Under the pieces are notes generated by a model. It was given only the letters and a program-made list of their open reading frames with translations, did not search any database and was not told where the DNA came from. Source: Planktothrix sp. PCC 11201 (GTDB lineage: Bacteria > Cyanobacteriota > Cyanobacteriia > Cyanobacteriales > Microcoleaceae). Taken from it: 64,000 nucleotides of DNA. This document shows positions 54,291 through 61,806 of this stretch, piece by piece. The stretch lies in the NCBI RefSeq assembly GCF_900009135.1, contig NZ_LT797693.1, positions 315,276 through 379,275 of the forward strand, given 5' to 3'. Positions within the stretch are counted from its first letter, which is position 1. Every line of letters begins with the position of its first letter. The translations under genes and the position numbers were made by a program.

Positions 54291-54938
54291 GCCTTCATTT
54301 AGAACATCAGGATCAAAGGAATTAACCACATATTTGCCTGATGATATGCGAGCCTCAAAAAATAAAGGGTATTTAAGATTACCACAGTTATTTGTAAACT
54401 CATTACTATCTCTATTCCGAGGAGGGTGTAGTTGAAAATTAGAGCTTGTTATTTGTCCACTTTCGCGTTGTTCATACCATTTTTTTGCAATTGCACGAAA
54501 CTCTGTATCATTTGGTGTTCTTACAACCCAAATTCGGCAGCGTTTTTGACTTGTGTTTTCAACCATATCCCACATAACAAAAAAAAGATATGGCTGAATA
54601 TTTAAAGAGTTTATTGATGAAGCTTTTGTTCCTGCTTTAACACATCCATTAAATCGCGGTGTATCGATTGCATCCCAGCAATTAGCTGCTTTTACATCTG
54701 AGCCATCTATAAAGTCAGAGCCTTTTTTTCTTCCTAATCCTTGAATCCCTGTTAAAGCACTAACAACAATTTGAGACCATGCCCTGGTATCTGTGGGATG
54801 TGGTTGTTCGTACTTATCCGCATAAGGCTTTATCTGCAAATAAAAATCATAATGAAGCTGCAATAGCTCAATCGTATCCTTAATATTTTGTTGGGACATT
54901 CTGTTTTTGAGAATTGAATTAGGCTTATAAAAAATCAT
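54276..54938 (-). CDS. MamI-like restriction endonuclease
   Basis: I assign the 220-residue protein to the MamI-like restriction endonucleases from remembered family pattern: GLGRKKGSDFIDGSDVKAAN near 79-98, WDAIDTPRFNGCVKAGTKAS near 100-119, and FFEARISSGKYVVNSFDPDVL near the end. DFIDGSDVK may be the PD-(D/E)xK-type core. ATG 54938 has AGGA upstream, and the in-frame extension to 55025 runs through a repeat. ATG 54899 (MSQQNIKD) is another option. It overlaps the convergent methylase by 15 bp. MamI itself recognises GATNNNNATC, but the specificity here is not shown. Confidence 0.7.
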   Translation of the reverse strand: MIFYKPNSILKNRMSQQNIKDTIELLQLHYDFYLQIKPYADKYEQPHPTDTRAWSQIVVSALTGIQGLGRKKGSDFIDGSDVKAANCWDAIDTPRFNGCVKAGTKASSINSLNIQPYLFFVMWDMVENTSQKRCRIWVVRTPNDTEFRAIAKKWYEQRESGQITSSNFQLHPPRNRDSNEFTNNCGNLKYPLFFEARISSGKYVVNSFDPDVLNEGLCSR

Positions 54939-54968
54939 AGCATTCCTAAATGATTTGTGATAGAAACC

Positions 54969-55036
54969 TTTAGGGGTAGCGTCCCTCCCAACCCACGAGC
55001 AAAGAGGGTTGACCAGGGATGCCACCCCTACCCTAA
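54969..55036. repeat. Imperfect inverted repeat, TTAGGGGTAGCGTCCCT type
   Basis: The left arm TAGGGGTAGCGTCCCTCCC and the reverse complement of the right arm, TAGGGGTGGCATCCCTGG, are near identical. The stem continues in CCAACCC/GGGTTG. It lies just upstream of the restriction endonuclease start, in its leader, and may modulate it. Confidence 0.7.
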
Positions 55037-55181
55037 AATATTCAACCCATTTAGGATTGCTCTATAGGAGTTACGTATTGACAAAAACTTATCTCCCATT
55101 CTGACTTCATGAGTTAGTTAATCATTCTTGTCCTTTTCTGTTACTTTTTTATCAAGCCCTACTGAATAACCTTAAACAAAC

Positions 55182-55214
55182 AAAAAATCCCCACCATAAT
55201 GGCGGAGATTTTTT
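55182..55214 (-). terminator. Terminator downstream of psaI
   Basis: A 16-base stem, AAAAAATCCCCACCAT with ATGGCGGAGATTTTTT, ends in a U-run in either direction. It sits 18 bp past the psaI stop, as expected for the psaL-psaI operon terminator, and may also stop leftward-facing transcription. Confidence 0.8.
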
Positions 55215-55232
55215 GTAAATCAAAACAAAGAT

Positions 55233-55349
55233 CTAAGCTTCGCTTTCAATGTGGATGAATAATAAACCCATTACCACAACTGGCATTAACCAGCAAACCA
55301 CGGGAATTAAAATCCAAGGTAAAAAAGAAGCTGCGTATGCTCCGGTCAT
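55233..55349 (-). CDS. psaI: Photosystem I subunit VIII (PsaI)
   Basis: The 38-residue product starts [20 protein letters not shown] and ends [10 protein letters not shown], a single membrane helix. This matches PsaI, which stabilises PsaL in the trimer-forming domain of photosystem I. It is 55 bp after psaL on the same strand. Too short for routine ORF tracks but well supported by sequence and context. The C-terminal IESE is typical of cyanobacterial PsaI. Confidence 0.96.
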   Translation of the reverse strand: MTGAYAASFLPWILIPVVCWLMPVVVMGLLFIHIESEA

Positions 55350-55404
55350 ATCAAATTCTCCTATTGTAATGTTAGAAAGTTTTGATGTTTGGTAAAAAGC
55401 TCAA

Positions 55405-55878
55405 TTAGCTATTAACCAAGCCTCGGAAAATAGAATCGACTATGCCGAAGTTTTCCAGCAAGAAAAAGGCAACAAAAGCGCCACCCATTCCACCGATGAA
55501 GAAACCGCCAGCAAACTGACTCCAACCTTCAGAGGTTTGCAGAGAATCCCCCGCATCAGAACCGCTTTTTTGGAAAGTAACTAATCCGTAAGCAGATAAA
55601 CAAATCGTGGCAAGCAGAACTAGGGTAATGCCTGAAATTAAGCCCCCTAAATTAGCTGCGCTGGGATGATCGCGCAATGGCCCCAGTAAAATCCAGGGCC
55701 CGATCAAAAAGTAACCATGGGCCATCCCGACTTCTAAGCCCCGGAGTAAAGGAGATAAACCTTTACGGTAGGCGGGCAAATTCCCGATAAATGCACGGGT
55801 AAAATCGGAATCGCTGATGGGCGTGGACAGATGGCCTACAAAGGGATCGCCATTATAGGGTTTAATCAATTCTGCCAT
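55405..55878 (-). CDS. psaL: Photosystem I reaction centre subunit XI (PsaL)
   Basis: The 157-residue thylakoid membrane protein mediates photosystem I trimer or tetramer formation. Signature MAELIKPYNGDPFVGHLSTP opens the protein, PAYRKGLSPLLRGLEVGMAHG is near 34-54, and three helices follow. I choose ATG 55878, the family start, rather than the upstream in-frame ATG 55932 region. It forms an operon with psaI, as usual in cyanobacteria. Confidence 0.97.
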   Translation of the reverse strand: MAELIKPYNGDPFVGHLSTPISDSDFTRAFIGNLPAYRKGLSPLLRGLEVGMAHGYFLIGPWILLGPLRDHPSAANLGGLISGITLVLLATICLSAYGLVTFQKSGSDAGDSLQTSEGWSQFAGGFFIGGMGGAFVAFFLLENFGIVDSIFRGLVNS

Positions 55879-56080
55879 GGGGTTTCTTTCTCCTCTAATT
55901 ATTGAAGAACTTGCAGCAGTTATTAAGCTCATATTTTACGCAGGGATAGGCAATCTCGTTACAAAAATGAGCATAAGCTTCAAAAAAGTTCACATCTCGA
56001 CATCGGGGGGCAGATCTGATGTCAAGGCTAGGATTAACAAAACAGGTTAAGATTTAACCAATTATTGAGGAATTCGGATC

Positions 56081-56527
56081 ATGAATAACCGACTAAAATC
56101 TCTTAGCTATGCCTTGTTTGGGGCGATCGCATCCACGATGTTCGCCACCTCTGTCAAAGCTGAACCCATGTTTAAGGACTATCCCACCACCTATCAACCC
56201 TTTGCGGAAGAATTTATGCGGGCGGCTTCGAGAACCTCTGGGGATGTGTTTAAAAACAAATCCTTACTGGGTCAAACGTCTACCTATTTAGGAATCAGTT
56301 TTCCCTGGCCCAACGGCATCAATGGTTTTCCCGAAACCCTCATGACCAATGATGCCCGGCTGGTGAATCAATTGTATCGGGATGGGATGCTGCGCCAAAC
56401 CAGTAGCGACCCGATTATTCGTACAGCCGATTTAATTAATCCCTACAATACCTCTATTCTGAACCAACCCTCCTATCGGGATCTTGACCTTCAGAGCGCG
56501 CCAGGATTGCCTGTACAACGTCGCTAA
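56081..56527 (+). CDS. Exported protein, unknown
   Basis: The 148-residue protein has a signal peptide (hydrophobic about 9-24, SVKA-EP cleavage near 27). The mature part includes YQPFAEEFMRAASRTSGDVF near 38-57 and SFPWPNGINGFPETLMTNDA near 73-92. I do not recognise a domain. It is a candidate lumenal or periplasmic protein. It starts 202 bp from the psaL start, divergently, and could be co-regulated with photosystem I genes, but that is speculation. Confidence 0.75.
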   Translation: MNNRLKSLSYALFGAIASTMFATSVKAEPMFKDYPTTYQPFAEEFMRAASRTSGDVFKNKSLLGQTSTYLGISFPWPNGINGFPETLMTNDARLVNQLYRDGMLRQTSSDPIIRTADLINPYNTSILNQPSYRDLDLQSAPGLPVQRR

Positions 56528-56555
56528 AGCCATTAACAGGTCTGTTTCCATAAAA

Positions 56556-56585
56556 AAACTGCCGATCTTTCAAGATCAGCAGTTC
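56556..56585. terminator. Hairpin after the exported-protein gene
   Basis: The stem AACTGCCGATCTT-TC-AAGATCAGCAGTT is nearly perfect, 29 bp after the stop codon, and is preceded by an A-run. It could serve as terminator for the gene ending at 56527, although its downstream side lacks an immediate T-run. Confidence 0.6.
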
Positions 56586-56674
56586 ATTGGATAAGCTCCT
56601 TTTTTTGTAGAATCCCAAGTCTATAGACTCAAAAATACTTTTTTTGCTCCCATGTCGGGGATCAAATTTTGGGG

Positions 56675-57181
56675 TTAATTAATTTTAGCCGGGGTGAGAT
56701 GAAGTCCCAGAATCACTAAATCCCGTTCAATTCCATCTAAATCAGCTACTCTGGGCAAATAACCCCATTGTTCAAAATCTAAGCGTTTGAATAATTCTAA
56801 ACTAGGTTGATTGTGAGCAAAAATTAACGCTAGTAAGGCTTTTAATCCCAAACTAGGACTGTGGTACACCGCTTGGGTTAATAGTCTTTTTCCGATTCCC
56901 TGACCTTGATATTCAGGATGAACATAAATACTCACTTCTGCTGTACCGTTATAGGCCGGACGGTTATAAAAGATTTGGAAACTCAACCATCCTAGAATTT
57001 TTCCATCTAACTCAATCACCCAAACTGGACGGGTTTGAGCTTGATGTTCGTGATACCAAGGAATTCGACTTTCCACCGATATCATTTCCAGGTCTGCTGT
57101 CGCCATCCGTCCTGGAATTGCGGCATTATAAATATCAACTATCGCGGGTAAGTCCGTTTCAACTGCATCCCGAATCTTCAT
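56675..57181 (-). CDS. GNAT N-acetyltransferase
   Basis: The 168-residue protein is a GCN5-related acetyltransferase of the phosphinothricin-acetyltransferase-like group. The acetyl-CoA pyrophosphate loop is HPEYQGQGIGKRLL (about residues 87-100), and MKIRDAVETDLPAIVDIYNAAI starts the fold. C-terminal NQPSLELFKRLDFEQWG near 124-140 is typical. Substrate unknown. It is divergent from the RTX genes. Confidence 0.9.
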   Translation of the reverse strand: MKIRDAVETDLPAIVDIYNAAIPGRMATADLEMISVESRIPWYHEHQAQTRPVWVIELDGKILGWLSFQIFYNRPAYNGTAEVSIYVHPEYQGQGIGKRLLTQAVYHSPSLGLKALLALIFAHNQPSLELFKRLDFEQWGYLPRVADLDGIERDLVILGLHLTPAKIN

Positions 57182-57429
57182 TATTTCTAAAAACTTTTTG
57201 GGTTTTGGGTAATAGTCATTGATTTTTTAAGTGTTATAATAATATCAATAATCACGGGAAATAGGCAATAGGTAATGGACAATGGGCTGTAGGCAATAGT
57301 GATTGATTGTCTAAGTGTTCTCATCCGATCAATAGTCATTATCGTTTCTGATTGTTGCTCGTTTATTAAAAATTCTATATTTTCCCCATCGCCAGATTGT
57401 CTATCTCCTATCCATACAAAAAAAACAAA

Positions 57430-58077
57430 ATGTCTACATTTTTTGTTAATGATGGTGGTAGTGCAGTCATCAATATTGGGGGATTTAACCCGCCTAGTCA
57501 AGAGTTGGTAACCCAAGGGATTGTTGTCCCTCCAATTATTAGTAACCCAGTGTTTGGGGGGGCTTATTTTGACTCAACAAAACTGAGCAATTCCCTTTCA
57601 GTGCCACAAGTCTTATTAGGGACATCGGGCAATGATATTTTAACCGGAATAGAGGGAAATGATACATTGCAAGGGTTAAAAGGCAATGATCTGCTTCAGG
57701 GTCAAGGGGGGGATGATATCCTCTTTGGCGGACAAGGTAATGATACCCTATTCGCAGGAGAAGGAAATGATCTATTAAGTGGTGACCAGGGACAGGATTT
57801 ACTCACCGGAAATTACGGGAATGATATTTTTGTTCTTCCCGTTAGTGTCGCCGTTGATAATATGAATACGGTTGATATAATTACGGATTTTATTGTCGGT
57901 GAGGATAAAATTGGTTTAACTGAAGGTTTGAATCAAAACAATATTCTGCTCACGTCTACCGTCATCAGTGGAAGTCCAGGGACTTTAATTTCTGTGATCA
58001 ATTCTAATCAATTTGTGGGATTTGTGGCAAATGTCAGCCCCGGAGGTTTGATTAATCAATTTATTACCATTAATTGA
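57430..58077 (+). CDS. RTX-type calcium-binding protein with PilQ-like N-terminus
   Basis: The 215-residue protein has an RTX region at about 65-135, with repeated GGxGND-type nonapeptides (for example GNDILTGIEG, GNDTLQGL, GNDLLSGDQG), which bind Ca in exported proteins. A C-terminal tail starts with DIFVLP and VDIITDFIVGEDKI. The first 50 residues, TFFVNDGGSAVINIGGFNPP onward, match PilQ residues 461-508 without gaps. ATG 57430 directly precedes the match (upstream frame to 57397 is non-conserved). No signal peptide is seen. Type I secretion is expected for RTX proteins, but no secretion genes are in the window. Confidence 0.87.
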   Translation: MSTFFVNDGGSAVINIGGFNPPSQELVTQGIVVPPIISNPVFGGAYFDSTKLSNSLSVPQVLLGTSGNDILTGIEGNDTLQGLKGNDLLQGQGGDDILFGGQGNDTLFAGEGNDLLSGDQGQDLLTGNYGNDIFVLPVSVAVDNMNTVDIITDFIVGEDKIGLTEGLNQNNILLTSTVISGSPGTLISVINSNQFVGFVANVSPGGLINQFITIN

Positions 58078-58219
58078 TTAATCAAACCATTAAGCGACAG
58101 TATAAATTATTATAAAAATCTGAAATTTATACTATTGATCATCAGGAATATTGACAGTCTTGAATATTTAAACTAGCTTTAAGTAGGATTTAACATTTTT
58201 TACAAAAAAGGAACAACAA

Positions 58220-60100
58220 ATGGCTACTTTCCAAGGAACAGATTTAGGTGATGTTCTTCAAATCGGTGCTTTTCCACTGATTACCATTACCAAAGACGGT
58301 CTACCTCTGATTCCTCTGATTGCGATTCAAGAATCTGATTTAGCCGGAAATGATACTATTCTTTTATTGAATGGGCCTGATAAAGCTGATGGTGGAGCCG
58401 GAAATGATACCATTGATGCCGGAGGCGGAGACGATAATCCCATTAATGGCGGAGATGGTAATGATAGTATTACCCTGGGCGATGGCAATGATTATGGGAT
58501 TGGCGGTCTAGGAGATGATATTATCCTCGGTGGAAAGGGGAATGACATCGGTGATGGTGGCAAAGGAAACGATACTTTCGATTTGGGAGAGGGAGATGAC
58601 AACGCCATTGGTGGAGATGGAAATGATACTTTCTTTGGCGGTTTAGGAATAAATAATGTCGATGGGGGCGATGGAATTGACTACCTTTCCTATGAAAAGG
58701 TTACCCCAACTTCTCCGGCTGGAGCTAGTCGAATTACGGCTAATTTAACCACAAAGGGAGAAGTTTTAAATAATGCCTTTGTTGCCATTGCCACGGATAA
58801 TATTACGGGGCCGATTGAAAATATTATTGGCGCTCCGGGTATCCCCAATGATCTGACTGGAGCCGGGGGCGATAATATTTTAATTGGGGGTGCGGCGAGT
58901 GATAATCTGGCTGGAGCCGGAGGGAAAGATACCCTTAAAGGGGGTTTGGGCGATGATTTCTACACCGTACTTACTACCGGTAATGGTACCGAAATTCAAG
59001 ATACTGGAGGAGCAGCAGACAGTCTTTTTATTCCAGGTATAACGCTATTACTATCTGGCCCTAGCACAACGGGTTATGGTTTAGAAAGACAAGGAAAAAA
59101 TCTAGCTATTGACTTAAATATTGATGGCAAAATTGACCTAACTCAAGATTTGTTGATTGTTGATTTTTATGCCGATACCACAGCAAAAACCGCAGGCATA
59201 GGGTTAATTGAAAATGTGGTGAATCTTAAAGGGCAAGATATTATTGACTCTAATATTCCCAACACCGCACCTCCTCCAGTCTCTAATGTTACCTGGACAA
59301 CGCCCACCGCCTCCGGGAGTGATCCTGGGCCAAATGTTCCGGCACCTGGTGGTGGGAATACCACGTTTGTTGACCAAGGAATTACATCCTATCTGTTTAC
59401 CAACGGCCCCGATAATGCCTTTGTCCCAGCAACAGCAGCAAACCTGTATATTCAAGCCTTAAACGGGAATGATGCCATTATTGGAACCGCATCGGCTGAT
59501 AATATTAATGGCAACTTAGGGGCTGATAACATTTTAGCGGGTGGGGGGAATGATGGCGATCGCACCCTAACAATTCCTGCTAATACCATCCGCACAGCTA
59601 TTCGAGGCGGTAAAGGGTCAGATAACCTCGATGGTCAAGAAGGAGATGACCTACTCAATGGCAACCTGGACAATGACACCGTATTGGGAGGTGTGGGAAA
59701 TGATATTATCCGGGGTGGTAAAGGTGCAGACGTCTTAGATGGCGGTGCAGGTACAGATTACTTGATTGGAGATGCGGATCAGGATAAACTCACGGGGGGA
59801 GCCGACGCCGATATCTTTGTTCTACCAGGAGCGTCCGTCGCCGCAACCAGCTTAAATCAAGCCGACCTAATCACTGATTTTCTCGCCGGAACCGATAAAA
59901 TTATGTTACCTTCGGGGACAACTTTTGCCCAACTAACCTTAACGCCTGTTACTGTACAAGTTGATGGTAGTACAGCATTAGTATCCACATCAATTCAATC
60001 GGGAACAACTTTTTATGCGTTAGTACAAGGGATAACCCCGGTTCAACTCACCGCAGCTAACTTTATTGCAGATGATCCGAATATTACTATTTTAGGATAG
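58220..60100 (+). CDS. Large RTX calcium-binding protein
   Basis: The 626-residue protein contains three blocks of RTX nonapeptides: about 55-150 (GGAGNDTIDAGGGDDNPING), 215-250 and 430-545, with non-repeat stretches between. The C-terminal DIFVLPGASVAA and DLITDFLAGTDKI match the tail of the RTX protein just upstream, so the two are related. AAGGA precedes ATG 58220 by about eight bases. It is probably exported by a type I system and Ca-stabilised outside the cell, perhaps as a surface or matrix protein. Function unproven. Confidence 0.9.
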   Translation: MATFQGTDLGDVLQIGAFPLITITKDGLPLIPLIAIQESDLAGNDTILLLNGPDKADGGAGNDTIDAGGGDDNPINGGDGNDSITLGDGNDYGIGGLGDDIILGGKGNDIGDGGKGNDTFDLGEGDDNAIGGDGNDTFFGGLGINNVDGGDGIDYLSYEKVTPTSPAGASRITANLTTKGEVLNNAFVAIATDNITGPIENIIGAPGIPNDLTGAGGDNILIGGAASDNLAGAGGKDTLKGGLGDDFYTVLTTGNGTEIQDTGGAADSLFIPGITLLLSGPSTTGYGLERQGKNLAIDLNIDGKIDLTQDLLIVDFYADTTAKTAGIGLIENVVNLKGQDIIDSNIPNTAPPPVSNVTWTTPTASGSDPGPNVPAPGGGNTTFVDQGITSYLFTNGPDNAFVPATAANLYIQALNGNDAIIGTASADNINGNLGADNILAGGGNDGDRTLTIPANTIRTAIRGGKGSDNLDGQEGDDLLNGNLDNDTVLGGVGNDIIRGGKGADVLDGGAGTDYLIGDADQDKLTGGADADIFVLPGASVAATSLNQADLITDFLAGTDKIMLPSGTTFAQLTLTPVTVQVDGSTALVSTSIQSGTTFYALVQGITPVQLTAANFIADDPNITILG

Positions 60101-60107
60101 ATATAGG

Positions 60108-60175
60108 TCAGAAACCGGGTTTCTCAACTCATTTTTCTGTTATTAATAAAAGTAATAGCAGAAACCCGGTTTTTA
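60108..60175 (+). repeat. Palindromic repeat, AGAAACCGGGTTTCT type, copy 1
   Basis: Ends AGAAACCGGGTTTCT and AGAAACCCGGTTTTT are inverted and each is near-palindromic. A copy in the same orientation, about 80% identical, lies at 61190-61257. The two bracket the toxin-like and immunity-like genes. A weaker AATCGGGTTTCTGAACC fragment lies near 4068. Confidence 0.75.
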
Positions 60176-60238
60176 GGAGGCGTGGGTGATGCCTGTTCGA
60201 TATAATTAAGTTGAAGGAAAAGAAAAGGAGGTGGAACA

Positions 60239-60448
60239 ATCGTACATAAGTTCTCTGGTCAAAAAGTATGTGACATTTTAAAACTAAAAAAAGGCAGTAT
60301 CAAACAAGCACAGCTTCCACAAGGATCGCCTAGCTGGGAAGAATTTAGTGAGATGACATGGGAAGAAATAGAAAAAGGAGTTGCTGAAAACTCTCAGGGT
60401 TTTAAAGTTGTTCGCAAATTATTAAGTGATCGGAGGTTTGATAAATGA
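60239..60448 (+). pseudogene. Toxin-tip-like ORF lacking a standard start codon
   Basis: The open frame begins after TGA 60212-60214 and ends at TGA 60446-60448. A strong AAGGAGGT lies seven bases before ATC 60239, exactly where a start codon should be, but the codon is AUC and no ATG, GTG or TTG follows until residue 39. The 69 residues include GQKVCDILKLKKGS, GSPSWEEFSEMTWEEIEKG and GFKVVRKLLSDRRFDK. From memory this pattern resembles C-terminal toxin tips of polymorphic toxins. The stop overlaps ATG 60445 of the next gene. Either AUC is used or the gene is inactivated. Family is unverified. Confidence 0.6.
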
Positions 60449-60762
60449 AAAATGATATTTTTGATCGGTTTCTTGGTTTCTTACAAAATTTAGATCAACA
60501 AGAAATTAGCTATTCTCTAGCTCATCATCGGGATGATGCAATTATGGTGAGTGTTGCGCTTCCTGGGGAGCGTTGGGAAGTTGAATTTTTGAATGATGGA
60601 TCTGTCGAGATTGAAAGATTTATTAGTCAAGGCGAAATATCGGGAGAAGAAGCTTTAAACGAATTATTTTCTCGATATTCAGATCCAGAGGATGTTTCTA
60701 TTGAGACTAATTCAAATCCTAACTTGGTATCTATGTTCTTAATTCCCAATAATGTCCAATAA
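60445..60762 (+). CDS. Immunity-like small protein
   Basis: The 105-residue acidic protein overlaps the toxin-like ORF by four bases (ATGA), so it is translationally coupled. It has RFLGFLQNLDQQEISYSLAH, then HHRDDAIMVSVALPGERWEV near 28-47 and a Ser/Asp-rich end. This looks like small cytosolic proteins commonly next to toxin tips in cyanobacteria, which I take to be immunity proteins, but no named family is claimed. GGAGG lies about nine bases upstream of ATG 60445. Confidence 0.65.
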   Translation: MKNDIFDRFLGFLQNLDQQEISYSLAHHRDDAIMVSVALPGERWEVEFLNDGSVEIERFISQGEISGEEALNELFSRYSDPEDVSIETNSNPNLVSMFLIPNNVQ

Positions 60763-60844
60763 TTCCCAATTTACCGATGAACAAATCTATCAACAAATTG
60801 CTCAAATTATTCAAAGATACAAATTAGATGACCAACCTCTATGA
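60752..60844 (+). CDS. Possible 30-residue ORF overlapping both neighbours
   Basis: The frame begins MSNNSQFTDEQIYQQIAQII and ends DDQPL. It overlaps the previous stop by about 11 bases and the next start by about 17. It has no SD of note. The overlap chain hints at coupling, but the ORF may be chance. Low support. Confidence 0.3.
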   Translation: MSNNSQFTDEQIYQQIAQIIQRYKLDDQPL

Positions 60845-61175
60845 CTTACTCGAAAAAATTCAACAAAAACAGGGAATGTATATTGGGAGTCCTAATATTA
60901 ACAATTTATTGATGTTTTTGTGTGGTTATCAATACGCCTGTGAAGCTATGGAACTTCCTGAAAGTGAACAAGAAATGGAATTTGCAGAATTTCAGCCTTG
61001 GTTACAAACTAAATTTGGGGTAAATACCTCTGCATCTTGGGCAAAAATTATTTTACTGTATTCTAGTGATGAAACCGATGCTTTTAAAAACTTCTTTGAT
61101 TTATTAACGGAGTTTAGAAATCTACCCAAAGAATCAGAAATAATTAACAAAGAATCATTATCTTTAAAGGTTTAA
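60828..61175 (+). CDS. Small acidic protein, immunity-like, unknown family
   Basis: The 115-residue protein starts MTNLYDLLEKIQQKQGMYIG and has YACEAMELPESEQEMEFAEF near 36-55 and SWAKIILLYSSDETDAFKNF near 68-87. The MYIG...FLCGYQ pattern recurs in my memory in small proteins near toxin genes, but I cannot name the family. The location directly after the immunity-like gene, inside the same pair of repeats, suggests a second immunity or accessory gene. Confidence 0.6.
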   Translation: MTNLYDLLEKIQQKQGMYIGSPNINNLLMFLCGYQYACEAMELPESEQEMEFAEFQPWLQTKFGVNTSASWAKIILLYSSDETDAFKNFFDLLTEFRNLPKESEIINKESLSLKV

Positions 61176-61189
61176 ATGGTTGGTGGGGT

Positions 61190-61257
61190 TCAGAAACCGG
61201 GTTTCTTAGCAAATCTTCCTGTTAGTAACAAAAGTTAACGCAGAAACCCGGTTTCTA
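61190..61257 (+). repeat. Palindromic repeat, AGAAACCGGGTTTCT type, copy 2
   Basis: Second copy of the 60108-60175 element in the same orientation, with about 13 differences in 68 bases, mostly in the core. The inverted ends are conserved. Confidence 0.75.
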
Positions 61258-61278
61258 GTCGTTCTCTATGATAACTGA

Positions 61279-61725
61279 TTAAGGTAGCCAATCTTCGTCT
61301 AAAATTTGTTCTAAAGTATAAGGACATTGTTGAGGAAAATTATTGAGTGTTGTTTTCGCTTTAACGAATTTCAGAGCATCGGCATAAATTGATAATAATT
61401 CCTGGGATAAATATTGTTTTAAATTCGTTGTTAAACGGCGTTTGAGTTGGGTTCTAAATCCAATAATTTCTGCTTGCCAATGGTGAGAATTATATTGAAA
61501 TTCTTTTTCCCAATATTGATACAGTAATAAATGTCTAATAATTTGTTCTACTAAACTTTCAACTTTCCGTTTTTGTTCGTTTCCCAATTCTTCTAATTCC
61601 TCAATTAAATGGTCATAATCAATCTGGTTAAGATGACGGTTTTTTAAAAGTTTGATAGTTTCTTCTAACCACAATAAATAATCTTTTTCATAAATTTCTG
61701 ATAATTGTTCTGCTGCTATTTTCAT
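61279..61725 (-). CDS. DUF29 protein
   Basis: The 148-residue helical protein is a DUF29 member: LYEKDYLLWLEE-like EIYEKDYLLWLEETIKLLKN near 10-29, IDYDHLIEELEELGNEQKRK near 35-54, and HLLLYQYW near 64-71. DUF29 is very abundant in cyanobacteria, and its function is unknown. ATG 61725 (MKIAAEQL) fits the family start better than the extension to 61746. Confidence 0.9.
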   Translation of the reverse strand: MKIAAEQLSEIYEKDYLLWLEETIKLLKNRHLNQIDYDHLIEELEELGNEQKRKVESLVEQIIRHLLLYQYWEKEFQYNSHHWQAEIIGFRTQLKRRLTTNLKQYLSQELLSIYADALKFVKAKTTLNNFPQQCPYTLEQILDEDWLP

Positions 61726-61806
61726 ATTGTTTTTTGTCCTTAACAATTAATAATTGAAAGACCGAGCGTGCAACTTTCCATCCCATTCGTAATTCGTAAT
61801 TCCCTA

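Noticed and set aside
55940..56080. HLR1-type RpaB site upstream of psaL
   Set aside because: A GTTACA is present but I could not find the second half-site with proper spacing, so the site is not supported.
50830..56115. Absence of GCGATCGC (HIP1) across the restriction-modification region as a sign of horizontal transfer
   Set aside because: Similar HIP1-free gaps of 4-5 kb occur in ordinary regions of this window (for example 29.8-34.2 kb and 41.7-46.3 kb), so it is not distinctive.
57397..57429. Upstream extension of the RTX protein to residue -11
   Set aside because: The PilQ-like match begins right after ATG 57430 (MSTFFVNDGG), so the extension is not supported.
59204..59462. Overlapping ORFs on both strands inside the RTX gene
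   Set aside because: They are frame shadows of repetitive coding sequence, without Shine-Dalgarno or family resemblance.
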